A DNA stretch of 64,000 nt from Neisseria chenwenguii (GCF_002216145.1 NZ_CP022278.1:1984001-2048000), one strand, 5' to 3'; shown: positions 16,429 to 25,667, counted from the stretch's first letter. The notes: generated by a model not told the origin, from the sequence alone. A program made the numbers and translations.

Positions 16429-17004
16429 TCAATCTTCTTTTTTCGCCACTACCACCATCGCGGGGCGCAACACGCGCTCTTCCAGTGCATAGCCTTTTTT
16501 CATCACGCTGACGATGGTGTTCGGCTCCTGATCCTCCTTCACCACCGCCTGCATGGCCTGATGTTGGTGCGGGTCGAGTTTGTCGCCCGGCTGCGGGTTG
16601 ATTTCCTTGATTTTGGTCGCGTCAAACGCCTTTTGCAGTTCGGTCAGCGTCATCTGAACGCCCATTTTCAACGCGTCGAAATTACCGCTTTGGTCGAGCA
16701 GCGCCATTTCCAGATAGTCTTTCACCGGCAGCATTTCGGCGGCGAATTTCTGGCCGGCAAATTTATGCGTAGAGGCGATTTCTTCCTGATGGCGGCGGCG
16801 CAGGTTTTGCTCGTTGGCCAAACCGCGCAGCTGCTCTTCCTTCACCTGCGCCTCCAGGTCGGCGATGCGCGCTTCCAAGTCTTCGTAAGAGGGCTTTTCC
16901 GCCGCTTCGGCTTCGGGCGCGGCGGCTTCGGTTTCGACGGTTTCAACCGCTTCGGCGGCTTCGTTTTTTTCTTCTTCTGCGGTTTGCTGGTTTTGCTCGG
17001 TCAT
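16429..17004 (-). CDS. grpE: Nucleotide exchange factor GrpE
   Basis: Dimeric nucleotide-exchange partner of DnaK, 191 residues. An acidic low-complexity N-terminus (Glu/Ala-rich, residues 1-45) leads into a long coiled coil (YEDLEARIADLEAQVKEEQ) and the C-terminal beta domain with DPHQHQAM and IVSVMKKGYALEERVLRPAMVVV, typical of GrpE. ATG 17004 is preceded by AAAGGA; an upstream ATG at 17076 would translate through the promoter and is rejected. Lies upstream of dnaK behind its own heat-shock promoter. Confidence 0.96.
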   Translation of the reverse strand: MTEQNQQTAEEEKNEAAEAVETVETEAAAPEAEAAEKPSYEDLEARIADLEAQVKEEQLRGLANEQNLRRRHQEEIASTHKFAGQKFAAEMLPVKDYLEMALLDQSGNFDALKMGVQMTLTELQKAFDATKIKEINPQPGDKLDPHQHQAMQAVVKEDQEPNTIVSVMKKGYALEERVLRPAMVVVAKKED

Positions 17005-17048
17005 GACGGGCGTCCTTTTAAAAACGGGTTTCAAGTTTAATGTCGGGC

Positions 17049-17077
17049 ATATAGGGCCGTCTGAAAAAGTTTTCAAG
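17049..17077 (-). promoter_or_regulatory. Heat-shock (sigma32-like) promoter of grpE with DUS in the spacer
   Basis: On the minus strand CTTGAAA (17077-17071), 14-base spacer, CCCTATAT (17056-17049), 7 of 8 to CCCCATNT. The spacer contains the inverted uptake word TTCAGACGGCC. 45 bases before the grpE ATG. Confidence 0.7.
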
Positions 17078-17186
17078 ACGGCATAAAGAAGTTTCCGCTA
17101 TAACCATATGATTTATTCCGCTATGCCCGCGTCCGGATAAACGGTAAGATGAAGCCGTCCCCGACTTCTTTTCATACGGCCTCATC

Positions 17187-18005
17187 ATGAAAAAAGACCA
17201 TCTCAACAGCCCCGATTTCGATTTGTGGCAGACCATACGCGAAGAAACCGAAACCGCCGTGGCTGCCGAGCCGATGTTGGCGAGTTTTTTGCACCAAACC
17301 GTTTTGCGCCACGAAACGCTGGATTCCGTTTTGGCCTACCACCTTTCCAGCAAACTTTCCGGCACGATTATGGACGCGCGTGCGCTGTTTGAAATCTACC
17401 AGCAGGCGCTGGCGAGCGATGCGCACATCAGCAAATGCGTCGAGGCCGACCTCAAAGCCATTTACGAACGTGACCCCGCCTGCGACGAATATTCGCTGCC
17501 GCTGCTGTATTTCAAAGGTTTCCACGCCATTCAGGCGCACCGCATCAATCATTGGCTCTACCAAAACGACCGCAAAACGCTGGCGTATTTTCTGCAAAAC
17601 CGGATGTCTGAAGTGTTCGGTACCGACATCCATCCCGCCGCCCGATTCGGCCGCGGCCTGATGCTCGACCATGCGACGGGTTTTGTGGCGGGCGAAACCG
17701 CCGTTTTGGGCAACAATATTTCGATTCTGCACGGCGTGACGCTCGGCGGTTCGGGCAAAGAAAGCGGCGACCGCCACCCGAAAGTCGGCGACGGCGTGAT
17801 GATCGGCGCGAATGCTTCCGTGCTCGGCAACATCCGCATCGGCGAAAACGCCAAAATCGGCGCCGGCAGCGTGGTTGTGGCCGATGTGCCGCCGTCGGTT
17901 ACCGTGGTCGGCGTGCCCGCCAAACCGGTCGGCCGTTCACTGAAAACGCCGTCGGCGGATATGGATCAGAGCCTTCAGGCAGTGGGTTGGGATTTTGTGA
18001 TTTGA
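17187..18005 (+). CDS. cysE: Serine O-acetyltransferase
   Basis: Makes O-acetylserine from serine and acetyl-CoA, the entry step of cysteine synthesis. 272 residues: N-terminal helical SATase domain (LLYFKGFHAIQAHRINHWLY near residue 110), then left-handed beta-helix hexapeptide repeats (DIHPAARFGRGLMLDHATG, NISILHGVTLGG, GANASVLGNIRIGENAKIGAGSVV) and a C-terminal tail whose last residue is Ile, as expected for the segment that binds cysteine synthase. Convergent with lpxL across a perfect DUS palindrome. Confidence 0.96.
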   Translation: MKKDHLNSPDFDLWQTIREETETAVAAEPMLASFLHQTVLRHETLDSVLAYHLSSKLSGTIMDARALFEIYQQALASDAHISKCVEADLKAIYERDPACDEYSLPLLYFKGFHAIQAHRINHWLYQNDRKTLAYFLQNRMSEVFGTDIHPAARFGRGLMLDHATGFVAGETAVLGNNISILHGVTLGGSGKESGDRHPKVGDGVMIGANASVLGNIRIGENAKIGAGSVVVADVPPSVTVVGVPAKPVGRSLKTPSADMDQSLQAVGWDFVI

Positions 18006-18025
18006 ACGTCGGATTTCAAAGAAAC

Positions 18026-18053
18026 AGGCCGTCTGAAAATTTTCAGACGGCCT
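18026..18053. terminator. Perfect DUS palindrome between cysE and lpxL
   Basis: AGGCCGTCTGAAAA is followed directly by its exact reverse complement, then CTTTAT. Serves two convergent genes. Confidence 0.85.
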
Positions 18054-18068
18054 TTATCACAATTGCCG

Positions 18069-18944
18069 TTACCCCTCCGCTCGCGCGCCCCCTCTTGGGT
18101 GTTTGTAACGGTTGTACATAAACAGATACTGAAAAGGAAAGCGGCGTATCCAGTTTTCGACGTTTTGGTTGATGAGCCGCGCGTCGTGTTCCTTGTCGCC
18201 GTTCAATCCGCCTTGCAGCGGTTCGATGTGGAGCACGAATCCTTTGCCTTTGGGCAGGCGTTCGCCGCAGAAAAACAGCGCGGTCACGTTTTTCACCTGC
18301 GCGAGTTTGCCCGCCAGCGTCATGGTGTAGGCGGGTTTGCCGAAAAAGTCCGCCCACACGCCGTCGCCGCCTTCTTCGGGCGAGGGAACGTGGTCGGGCA
18401 AGATGATTGTCGCTTCGCCTGAGCGCAGGGCTTTGATAATCTGCTTGACGCCCTGAATGTTGGTTGGCGCGGTTTTGCCCTTGCCGCGCACGCGTCCGGC
18501 CTGCATGACGGCGTCGAACATTTTAATTTTCGGCGGTTTGTACATCGCGGTCAGCGGGAACGGAAGCTGCTGGCTGATGTAGCGGCCGGCCAGATCGTAG
18601 CTGCCCAGATGCGGCGTGATGAACAGCAGGCCGTTGCCCTGATTTAAGGCCGTCTGAACGTGTTCCCAGCCGCGGATTTCCGTAAACAGCGTTTCAATTT
18701 CTTCGGGCCGTCTGAAAAACGCCACCGCCAGCTCGAGTGCGCCTTTGGCGGTTTCTTGGAACACCTGTTTTACCGCGGCATCATCGGGATTCAGTCCCGC
18801 CTGCGCCATGTGGGCGTAAACGCGGGCGTAGTCTTCTTTGCGCAGGTGAAAGGCGAGGCCGCCCCAAAACTTGGCGATGCGGTGCAGCAGCGGCAGGGGC
18901 AGGGCGGCGGTGAGTTTGAACAGCAGGGTGAGGAGGGTTTGCAT
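18069..18944 (-). CDS. Lipid A late acyltransferase (LpxL/HtrB family)
   Basis: Inner-membrane enzyme that adds a secondary acyl chain to lipid A, 291 residues. A hydrophobic N-terminus (MQTLLTLLFKLTAALPLP) anchors it; the catalytic H-X4-D/E motif appears as TPHLGSYDLAG, followed by the LpxL-like MYKPPKI and the later LPDHVPSPEEGGDGV and FFGKPAYT segments. ATG 18944 is chosen over the much longer upstream frame because it begins the family domain. Neisseria carry two such enzymes (LpxL1, LpxL2); I cannot decide which this is. Confidence 0.9.
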   Translation of the reverse strand: MQTLLTLLFKLTAALPLPLLHRIAKFWGGLAFHLRKEDYARVYAHMAQAGLNPDDAAVKQVFQETAKGALELAVAFFRRPEEIETLFTEIRGWEHVQTALNQGNGLLFITPHLGSYDLAGRYISQQLPFPLTAMYKPPKIKMFDAVMQAGRVRGKGKTAPTNIQGVKQIIKALRSGEATIILPDHVPSPEEGGDGVWADFFGKPAYTMTLAGKLAQVKNVTALFFCGERLPKGKGFVLHIEPLQGGLNGDKEHDARLINQNVENWIRRFPFQYLFMYNRYKHPRGGARAEG

Positions 18945-19130
18945 AATCTGATTTGATGTTGTGGCAGGCCGTCTGAAAAACGGCGGCTGCGGATTGGATT
19001 TCGGGGATTGTAATGGAATCGCGGGCAAAGCCCAAACGCTTTCGGAAAAGCGATAGAGAGGCCGTCTGAAAACCGTGTGTCCGCCGCTTTTCAGACGGCC
19101 TTGCGCCTTGCGGAAACGGGCGGAACCTGC

Positions 19131-19277
19131 TATCATCCGCCCCGCATTAAGAGTTGGGGATTCCATGCCAACCTGCTGTTTCAAATGAAAAAGTAAGGTG
19201 GACGGTTTGTAAAACCGATGTGGCTTTCGGCAAACGCGGAAAGCAATACCAAACCCGCTTGATGCGGGATTTTTTTT
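19131..19277 (+). ncRNA. Candidate small RNA or leader RNA upstream of metK
   Basis: Possible promoter TTGCGG (19108-19113), 17 bases, TATCAT (19131-19136). Two hairpins follow (CGGTTT/AAACCG at 19203-19217; GCTTTC/GAAAGC at 19223-19244), then a strong terminator: CCCGC-TTGAT-GCGGG plus eight Ts (19254-19277). A 7-codon ORF reading MPTCCFK (19165-19188) lies near the 5' end. The terminator ends 145 bases before metK, which has its own promoter. It matches no RNA family I recognise. Confidence 0.45.
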
Positions 19278-19323
19278 GCCTGCGCAAAACGAATTCCGGC
19301 AAATGAGAAAATTTTCATTTGTG

Positions 19324-19352
19324 ATGACACGATAGGGCGGAAAGCGTATAGT
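19324..19352 (+). promoter_or_regulatory. Promoter of metK
   Basis: ATGACA (19324-19329), 17-base spacer, TATAGT (19347-19352). Leader of about 65 bases contains a DUS. Confidence 0.5.
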
Positions 19353-19422
19353 TTCTGCCGTTAACAGTCTGACAGGCCGTCTGAAAAACGATAACAGCCT
19401 GTTTATTAAGAAAGTATAGAAA

Positions 19423-20592
19423 ATGAGCGAATACCTGTTTACTTCGGAATCCGTTTCCGAAGGCCATCCCGACAAAGTGGCCGACCAGATTTCCGATGCG
19501 ATTTTAGATGCAATCTTCACGCAAGACCCCAAAGCGCGCGTTGCCGCCGAAACTCTGGTCGCAACCGATTTGTGCGTATTGGCGGGCGAAATTACCACCG
19601 TCGCAAAAGTCGATTACGAACAAGTCGCCCGCGACACCATCGCCCGCATCGGCTACAACAACCCCGAATTGGGCTTCGATGCGAAAAGCTGCAAAGTCAT
19701 TTTGAACTACGGCGTGCAGTCGCCCGACATCGCGCAGGGCGTCAACGAAGGCGAAGGCTTGGATTTGGACCAGGGCGCGGGCGACCAGGGGCTGATGTTC
19801 GGCTACGCCTGCGACGAAACCCCCACGCTGATGCCGTTTGCCATCTATTACAGCCACCGCCTGATGCAGCGCCAGAGCGAACTGCGCCGCGACGGCCGCC
19901 TGCCGTGGCTGCGTCCCGACGCCAAAGCCCAGCTGACCTGTGTTTACGACGCCGAAACCGGTAAAGTCAAACGCATCGACACCGTCGTTTTATCGACCCA
20001 ACACGACGAATCAATCGGCTACGACGAACTGCGCGAAGCCGTCATCGAGCAGATCATCAAGCCCGTATTGCCGTCTGAAATGCTGACCGCCGAAACCAAA
20101 TACCTGATCAACCCGACCGGCAAATTCGTCATCGGCGGCCCCAAAGGCGATTGCGGCCTGACCGGACGCAAAATCATCGTCGATACTTACGGCGGCGCAG
20201 CCCCGCACGGCGGCGGTGCGTTTTCCGGCAAAGACCCGAGCAAAGTTGACCGTTCCGCTGCCTACGCAGGCCGCTATGTGGCGAAGAACATCGTCGCCGC
20301 AGGCTTGGCCGCGCAATGCCAAATCCAGATTTCCTACGCCATCGGAATTGCCGAGCCGACCTCGATTTCCATCGACACCTTCGGCACGGGCAAACTCAAC
20401 GAAGCCGAACTGATCAGACTCGTGCGCGAACATTTCGACCTGCGCCCCAAAGGCATCGTGCAAATGCTCGATCTTCTGCGCCCGATTTACGGCAAAACCG
20501 CCGCCTACGGCCACTTCGGCCGCGAAGAGCCGGAATTTACCTGGGAGCGGACAGATAAAGCAATGGCGCTGAAAGCCGCAGTGGGTTTGTGA
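19423..20592 (+). CDS. metK: S-adenosylmethionine synthetase
   Basis: Makes SAM from methionine and ATP in the cytosol. 389 residues with [21 protein letters not shown] near the start, the [12 protein letters not shown] hexapeptide region and the phosphate loop [20 protein letters not shown]. All three MetK domains are intact and the length is normal. ATG 19423 has only a weak AAGAAAG site. The structured transcript candidate directly upstream may be related to its control, but no known SAM riboswitch motif is visible. Confidence 0.98.
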   Translation: MSEYLFTSESVSEGHPDKVADQISDAILDAIFTQDPKARVAAETLVATDLCVLAGEITTVAKVDYEQVARDTIARIGYNNPELGFDAKSCKVILNYGVQSPDIAQGVNEGEGLDLDQGAGDQGLMFGYACDETPTLMPFAIYYSHRLMQRQSELRRDGRLPWLRPDAKAQLTCVYDAETGKVKRIDTVVLSTQHDESIGYDELREAVIEQIIKPVLPSEMLTAETKYLINPTGKFVIGGPKGDCGLTGRKIIVDTYGGAAPHGGGAFSGKDPSKVDRSAAYAGRYVAKNIVAAGLAAQCQIQISYAIGIAEPTSISIDTFGTGKLNEAELIRLVREHFDLRPKGIVQMLDLLRPIYGKTAAYGHFGREEPEFTWERTDKAMALKAAVGL

Positions 20593-20606
20593 TTGTTTGA
20601 ATGATG

Positions 20607-20643
20607 AAGGCCGTCTGAAAAATGATTTTTCAGACGGCCTGTT
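20607..20643. terminator. Inverted-DUS terminator after metK
   Basis: AAGGCCGTCTGAAAAA pairs with TTTTTCAGACGGCCT across TGA. Confidence 0.8.
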
Positions 20644-20694
20644 TCCTTATACAATGCCTGCATCAGCCCGTTCACATACATAAGGAGCAGCAAA

Positions 20695-21015
20695 ATGTTC
20701 GGTAAACAGCTTTTTGAAGAAGTCAGCGCGAAAATCAGCGAAACCATCGCCAACAGCCCTGCCAAAGACGTGGAAAAAAACGTCAAAGCCATGCTGGGCA
20801 GCGCGTTTAACAAAATGGATTTGGTCACGCGCGAGGAATTCGACATCCAACAGCAGGTTTTGGTGAAAACCCGCACCAAATTAATCGAACTCGAATCGCG
20901 TCTGGCGCGTTTGGAAGCCGGTCAGAACACGGCTGCGGCGGCAGAGGAAGTTTCCGCCGAAACGCAGGAGGCTGCCGAAAAAGCGGCTGAAGCGGTTGAA
21001 GACGACAATATTTGA
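20695..21015 (+). CDS. ubiK: UbiK/YqiC-family ubiquinone biosynthesis accessory factor
   Basis: 106-residue protein of the YqiC/BMFP family. In E. coli UbiK assists aerobic ubiquinone synthesis with UbiJ, and Salmonella YqiC has membrane-fusing activity. N-terminus MFGKQLFEEVSAKISETIANSPAKDVEKNVKAML-like amphipathic helix, then the conserved DLVTREEFDIQQQVLVKTR and a leucine-zipper-type coiled coil (LIELESRLARLE), followed by an acidic Ala/Glu tail not needed by the family. Good AAGGAG site. Sits 18 bases upstream of comM, likely cotranscribed. Confidence 0.88.
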   Translation: MFGKQLFEEVSAKISETIANSPAKDVEKNVKAMLGSAFNKMDLVTREEFDIQQQVLVKTRTKLIELESRLARLEAGQNTAAAAEEVSAETQEAAEKAAEAVEDDNI

Positions 21016-21021
21016 GTTGAG

Positions 21022-21036
21022 GCCGTCTGAAAAATG
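21022..21036 (+). promoter_or_regulatory. DUS abutting the comM start codon
   Basis: An AGGCCGTCTGAA ends a few bases before the ATG at 21034, in the same arrangement as at spoT; no other Shine-Dalgarno is visible between ubiK and comM. Confidence 0.55.
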
Positions 21037-22530
21037 TCGCTGGCTTTGGTTTACAGCCGCGCTTTGAGCGGTATGAATGCGCCGTTGGTCGAGGTGGAAG
21101 CCCATCTTGCCAACGGCCTGCCTGCTTTTAACATCGTCGGCCTGCCGGATACGGAAGTGAAGGAAAGCCGCGACCGTGTGCGCGCGGCGATTATTCAGAG
21201 CGGCTTTGATTTTCCGGCCAAGAAAATCACCGTCAACCTCGCGCCGGCGGATCTGCCCAAAGAATCGGGACGGTTTGACCTGCCGATTGCCGTCGGTATT
21301 TTGGCGGCTTCGGGGCAGGTTTCGGCGGAAAAGCTTGCGCAGTATGAATTTGCGGGCGAGCTGGCGCTGTCGGGGCTGCTGCGTCCCGTGCGCGGTGCGT
21401 TGGCGATGGCCTGGCAGGGAATGCAGGCGGGGCACGCGTTTATCCTGCCGTCTGAAAATGCCAAACAGGCGGCGGTGATGAAAGGCATCACGGTTTACGG
21501 CGCAAATTCTTTGGGCGAAGTGGCGGCGCATTTAAACGCCGTCGAGCCGCTGGCGCAGGCCGAGTGCGACATCGCTTCAAGGCCGTCTGAAAACGGCAGA
21601 CTGCCCGATTTGAGCGACGTCAAAGGCCAGCATACCGCGCGTTTGGCGCTGGAAATCGCGGCGGCGGGCGGACACAGCCTTTTGATGATGGGTCCGCCGG
21701 GTACGGGCAAATCCATGCTTTCGCAGCGCCTGCCCGGCATTCTGCCGCCGCTGACCGAAGACGAATTGGTCGAAGTTTGGGCGCTGCGCTCGCTTCTGCC
21801 CAACCACAGTCAGGATTTGAGCGGACAGCGGCCGTTCCGCAGCCCGCACCACGGCGCCAGCTCGGCGGCGATGGTCGGCGGCGGCCCGGATCCGCGTCCG
21901 GGCGAAATTTCGCTGGCGCACCACGGCGTTTTGTTTTTAGACGAACTGCCTGAGTTTGACCGTAAAGTTTTGGAAGTTTTGCGCGAACCGCTGGAAAACG
22001 GCGAAATCCACATTTCCCGCGCCGCGCGGCAGGCGGTTTATCCGGCGAAGTTCCAACTGGTGGCGGCGATGAATCCCTGTCCGTGCGGCTATCTCGGCCA
22101 TCCGAGCAAGCCCTGCCGCTGTACGCAGGAAAGCATCGCCAGATACCGCAGCAAAATTTCCGGCCCGCTGCTCGACCGTATTGATTTGACGATTGAAGTC
22201 CCCGCGCTTTCCGCCGCCGAACTCATGCAGCAGGAAGCGGGCGAAAGCAGCGCGGAAGTGTTGAAACGGGTAACGGCGGCGCGGGCGAAACAATACGCGC
22301 GGCAGGGTAAAGTGAATGCGGCTTTGAGCGTGACCGAGCTGGACAACGCGGCAAACATCCGCAAAGACGCGCAGGAAGCGCTCGGCGCAATGCTGGAAAA
22401 ACTGTCCCTTTCCGCCCGCAGTTTCCACCGCATCATGCGCGTGGCGCGCACGCTGGCGGATTTGGCGGGCGACGAGGAAGTCGGGCGGCAGCACGTTTTG
22501 CGTGCGGTCGGTTTCCGCAGGGCTTTATAG
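21034..22530 (+). CDS. comM: ComM-type AAA+ branch-migration helicase (YifB/Mg-chelatase-like)
   Basis: 498-residue hexameric AAA+ protein; in Vibrio, ComM extends strand exchange during natural transformation. N-terminal Lon-protease-like fold (residues 1-170: SLALVYSRALSGM, VGLPDTEVKESRDRV), Walker A GPPGTGKSMLSQRLPGILPP near residue 215, Walker B FLDELPEF, and a Cys cluster CPCGYLGHPSKPCRC typical of YifB. Fits a naturally competent host whose genome is full of DUS. Start taken at the ATG next to a DUS. Confidence 0.94.
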   Translation: MSLALVYSRALSGMNAPLVEVEAHLANGLPAFNIVGLPDTEVKESRDRVRAAIIQSGFDFPAKKITVNLAPADLPKESGRFDLPIAVGILAASGQVSAEKLAQYEFAGELALSGLLRPVRGALAMAWQGMQAGHAFILPSENAKQAAVMKGITVYGANSLGEVAAHLNAVEPLAQAECDIASRPSENGRLPDLSDVKGQHTARLALEIAAAGGHSLLMMGPPGTGKSMLSQRLPGILPPLTEDELVEVWALRSLLPNHSQDLSGQRPFRSPHHGASSAAMVGGGPDPRPGEISLAHHGVLFLDELPEFDRKVLEVLREPLENGEIHISRAARQAVYPAKFQLVAAMNPCPCGYLGHPSKPCRCTQESIARYRSKISGPLLDRIDLTIEVPALSAAELMQQEAGESSAEVLKRVTAARAKQYARQGKVNAALSVTELDNAANIRKDAQEALGAMLEKLSLSARSFHRIMRVARTLADLAGDEEVGRQHVLRAVGFRRAL

Positions 22531-22709
22531 CGCGGCAGACGCGGTGTTCGGCAGTTTCAGACGGCCTTTGCGCTTCCCTCAGTTTGCGTAAAAAGAATGT
22601 AAACAAGAGGGCGCGCTTTTGCCGAAGTCCGAGAGATGTTGATAAAATAGCCGTCCCGATTGCTGGCGGTTTTTATTTTGAAGGCCGTCTGAAAAAACAA
22701 AGGTACGAT

Positions 22710-23765
22710 ATGAATAAACAGACACAACATGGCAAAGGCCTTTCAGGCTTTCTTTCCGGCTTACTGCTGGCAACGGCGGCGATTGCCGGTATTTTGTTTT
22801 TCTTAAACAAAGGCAACCAAAGCGCATTTAAAGAAGAAATTGTGAAAGACCGGCCGGCAGAGCAGAGCGAGCCGGAAGTGTTGAAGCCGCAGGAAAAACC
22901 GAAAAAAGCAGAAACAGCTCCCGCTGAAACCACGGTAACGCCGTCTGAAAAACCGGCGCAAACCGAAACCAAAACGGTAGAAGAAAAACCTGCCCAAACC
23001 GAACCTGTAGAGCAGCCGAAAGCGGAAACCAAACCGCAGGAAGAAACCCCGCGCATCGTGGTTACCCCGCCGAAGCCGCAAGCCCAGCCGCACCAACATC
23101 AGCAGTCCCAACCCAAAGTTGAGACAACGACTACTGTCACCGAGCCTGCTTCCGGTGTGGATGCGGAAGCGGCCAAAGCCGAAGCTGCCCGCAAACTGGC
23201 CGAGAAAAAAGCCGAGTTGCAGAAAAAACGCGCCGGGCGCGAGCAGTCCGCCAAAGCCGGCAGCGACAAAAAAACCGAGCTGACCGACAAACAGAAAACC
23301 CGCGCCGAGCGCAAGCTGGCTGAGAAAAAAGCCGCCAAGCAAAAAGCGGAAGAAGCGAAAAAGTCCGCCAAACCGACGCCCGAGCAGATTCTGAACAGCG
23401 GCAGCATCGAAAACGCCCGCAAAGCGGCTGACGAAGAAGCAAAAAAAGCCGCCAAAGCCGAAACCGCCAAAAATGCCGATGCCAAAAAATCTGAAAAAAC
23501 CGCCTACGGCGATGATTCAGACGGCAAAGGTTCGGGCAAAAAAGTCGTGTTGCAGATGGGTTCTTATGCCGACCGCAAGAGCGCCGATGCGCAACGCGCC
23601 AAGCTCGCCATGATGGGCGTCGCTTCCCGCGTGGTCGAAGGCAGCGTCAACGGCAAGAGCGTTTACCGCGTCCAAAGCGGCAGCCTGAGCCAGGATGCTG
23701 CCAAGCGCGCGCAGCAGACGCTCAAAGACAACGGCGTCAACAGCTTTGCCCGTTCGGCACAATAA
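22710..23765 (+). CDS. SPOR-domain cell envelope/division protein, FtsN-like
   Basis: 351-residue single-pass protein. Short cytoplasmic start (MNKQTQHGKGLSGF), one transmembrane helix (about residues 14-31, LSGLLLATAAIAGILFF), a long Pro/Glu/Lys/Ala-rich linker with repeated EKPAQTE and AEKKAAKQK-type segments, and a C-terminal SPOR domain (about 275-351, KKVVLQMGSYADRKSADAQ) that binds denuded septal peptidoglycan. Architecture matches FtsN. ATG 22710 is chosen because it precedes the membrane helix. A DUS lies 25 bases upstream. It is followed after 12 bases by dsbA. Confidence 0.8.
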   Translation: MNKQTQHGKGLSGFLSGLLLATAAIAGILFFLNKGNQSAFKEEIVKDRPAEQSEPEVLKPQEKPKKAETAPAETTVTPSEKPAQTETKTVEEKPAQTEPVEQPKAETKPQEETPRIVVTPPKPQAQPHQHQQSQPKVETTTTVTEPASGVDAEAAKAEAARKLAEKKAELQKKRAGREQSAKAGSDKKTELTDKQKTRAERKLAEKKAAKQKAEEAKKSAKPTPEQILNSGSIENARKAADEEAKKAAKAETAKNADAKKSEKTAYGDDSDGKGSGKKVVLQMGSYADRKSADAQRAKLAMMGVASRVVEGSVNGKSVYRVQSGSLSQDAAKRAQQTLKDNGVNSFARSAQ

Positions 23766-23777
23766 CGGAGACGCACA

Positions 23778-24407
23778 ATGAAACTGAAAACCGCAGTTGC
23801 TGCATTCGCTTTGACATTTGCAGGTTTCGCGCAGGCCGCGACGGAAGGAACGGATTACACCGTTCTTTCCAAGCCGATTCCGCAGTTGCAGGCGGGTAAA
23901 GTGGAAGTGTTGTCGTTTTTCGGCTATTTCTGCGTCCATTGCAACAACCTCGATCCTGTTTTGCTGAAGCACAGCAAAACTTTTGCCGCCGATACCTACC
24001 TGCGCCCCGTGCATGTGGTGTGGCAGCCTGAAATGCTGGGTCTGGCGCGCGTGGCTGCTGCGGTAAACAGCGCGGGTATGGTGCATCAGGCCAACGGCGC
24101 GCTGTTTAATGCGGTGTACGGCCAGAAAATCAATCTTGCCGACAGTGCAACGTTCAAACAATGGGCGGCTGCGCAACGCGGTTTCGACGGCAAAAAGCTG
24201 ACGGCGGCCTACGACAATCCCGCCAGCCTGGCCGAAGCCAAAAAAATGCAGGCGCTGACCGAGACTTACCGTATCAGCAGTACACCGACGGTAATCGTCG
24301 GCGGGAAGTATAAGCTTGAGTTTCCCAACGGCTACGCGCAAGGCATGAAAACTGTGGACGAATTAATCATAAAAGTACGCAGCGAGCGCGGTTTGAAAAA
24401 ACGCTGA
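23778..24407 (+). CDS. dsbA: Thiol:disulfide interchange protein DsbA
   Basis: Periplasmic oxidase that forms disulfides in exported proteins, 209 residues. Signal peptide MKLKTAVAAFALTFAGFAQA with Ala-X-Ala cleavage and no lipobox, unlike the lipid-anchored meningococcal DsbA1/DsbA2. The redox site is FGYFCVHCNN (CVHC, near residue 55) and the cis-Pro loop is ISSTPTVIVGGKY. In an operon with the SPOR protein. Which of the several neisserial DsbA paralogues it corresponds to cannot be settled here. Confidence 0.93.
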   Translation: MKLKTAVAAFALTFAGFAQAATEGTDYTVLSKPIPQLQAGKVEVLSFFGYFCVHCNNLDPVLLKHSKTFAADTYLRPVHVVWQPEMLGLARVAAAVNSAGMVHQANGALFNAVYGQKINLADSATFKQWAAAQRGFDGKKLTAAYDNPASLAEAKKMQALTETYRISSTPTVIVGGKYKLEFPNGYAQGMKTVDELIIKVRSERGLKKR

Positions 24408-24560
24408 CAAACCAAACCGGTACACGGCAGCCCGTCGCGGCTGCCGGTATTTTTTCAAACGTGGGCAACGCCGTTTTCAGACGGCATGAGACCTTTGCGA
24501 AAATCAAAAAAGCCGTTTGACGCTTCGACTACGCTCAGCACTAGAATTTTCACGGACGTC

Positions 24561-24658
24561 ATTCCCGCGCAGGCGGGAATCCACGTTTGATTTTCTGCAA
24601 CTGTGTTGAAACAAAATATTGCCTGTTTTTAACCGTAGATTCCTGCCTGCGCGGGAAT
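24561..24658. repeat. NIME-type repeat: two inverted dRS3 units
   Basis: ATTCCCGCGCAGGCGGGAAT (24561-24580) and ATTCCTGCCTGCGCGGGAAT (24639-24658) around a spacer closely similar to that at 6537-6594. Preceded by the GCTTCGACTACGCTCAGC word. Confidence 0.85.
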
Positions 24659-24793
24659 GACGCCGGTTGAATGATTAACTGTTTCAGACGGCATTCAGGC
24701 GGGCGTTTCTTATTTTTGCATAAGTCTCAACCAGAAAACCCGACGGCTGAAGAGGCTGTCTGAAAAATTTTCCGAAAAATCCTGAAAGAAAAA

Positions 24794-25618
24794 ATGGACA
24801 TCCTGATTTTGTTTAAAGCCCTGATTTTGGGCATCATCGAAGGTTTGACCGAGTTTCTGCCGATTTCCAGTACCGGCCATCTGATTGTGTTCGGCGATCT
24901 CTTGAATTTCCACAGCAACGGCAAAGTATTTGAAATCGCCATCCAACTCGGCGCCGTGTTGGCGGTGATATTTGAATACCGCCAGCGTTTTACCCATGTC
25001 ATCACCAATCTCGGGCGCGATAAAACGGTCAACCGCTTCGTGTTGAACCTCGCCGTCGCGTTCGTCCCCGCCGCCGTGGTCGGTTTGCTGTTCAGCAAAC
25101 AAATCAAACACTATCTGTTCAACCCGATTTCCGTCGCCACCATGCTGATAGTGGGTGGACTGATTATTTTGTGGGTGGAAAAACGCCAAGACGCGAAAAC
25201 GCCGGAAGTGCTCAAAGTTGACGATATGCGCCCGATTGATGCGTTGGTGGTCGGCTGCGCCCAAATCTGCGCGCTGGTGCCGGGCACTTCGCGCTCGGGC
25301 AGCACCATCATGGGCGGCATGATTTGGGGTTTGGAGCGTAAAGTCGCCACCGAATTTTCCTTCTTCCTCGCCGTGCCGATGATGATTGCGGCAACGGGTT
25401 ATGATGTTTTGAAACACTACAAACTCTTCACCGCCCAAGACATCGGCCTGATTGCCGTCGGCTTCGTTGCCGCATTCGCCGCCGGTCTGCTTGCGGTCAA
25501 AGCGCTGCTGAAATTCGTTGCCTGCAAAAACTATGTGCCGTTTGCCTATTACCGCATCGTGTTCGGCGGTTTTATCCTGTTGACTTGGGTAATGGGTTGG
25601 GTGAATTGGAACGCTTAA
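24794..25618 (+). CDS. uppP: Undecaprenyl-diphosphatase
   Basis: Polytopic inner-membrane phosphatase that recycles undecaprenyl diphosphate for cell-wall and glycan synthesis. 274 residues with the BacA/UppP signatures [18 protein letters not shown] (residues 12-29) and [13 protein letters not shown] (near 160) and about eight membrane helices. Length is typical. ATG 24794 follows GAAAGAAA. Convergent with smc across a perfect DUS palindrome. Confidence 0.96.
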   Translation: MDILILFKALILGIIEGLTEFLPISSTGHLIVFGDLLNFHSNGKVFEIAIQLGAVLAVIFEYRQRFTHVITNLGRDKTVNRFVLNLAVAFVPAAVVGLLFSKQIKHYLFNPISVATMLIVGGLIILWVEKRQDAKTPEVLKVDDMRPIDALVVGCAQICALVPGTSRSGSTIMGGMIWGLERKVATEFSFFLAVPMMIAATGYDVLKHYKLFTAQDIGLIAVGFVAAFAAGLLAVKALLKFVACKNYVPFAYYRIVFGGFILLTWVMGWVNWNA

Positions 25619-25627
25619 CCGGTTTTT

Positions 25628-25667
25628 AAAAAACAGGCCGTCTGAAATTTCAGACGGCCTGTTTTTT
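25628..25667. terminator. Perfect DUS palindrome between uppP and smc
   Basis: AAAAAACAGGCCGTCTGAAA is followed at once by its exact reverse complement, giving a 20-bp stem arm with T and A tails usable from both sides. Confidence 0.9.

Noticed and set aside
19131-19277. 4.5S SRP RNA, 6S RNA or a known SAM riboswitch before metK
   Set aside because: The diagnostic SRP loop (GGAAGCAGCC type), the 6S bubble and SAM aptamer cores are absent; listed only as a candidate RNA.
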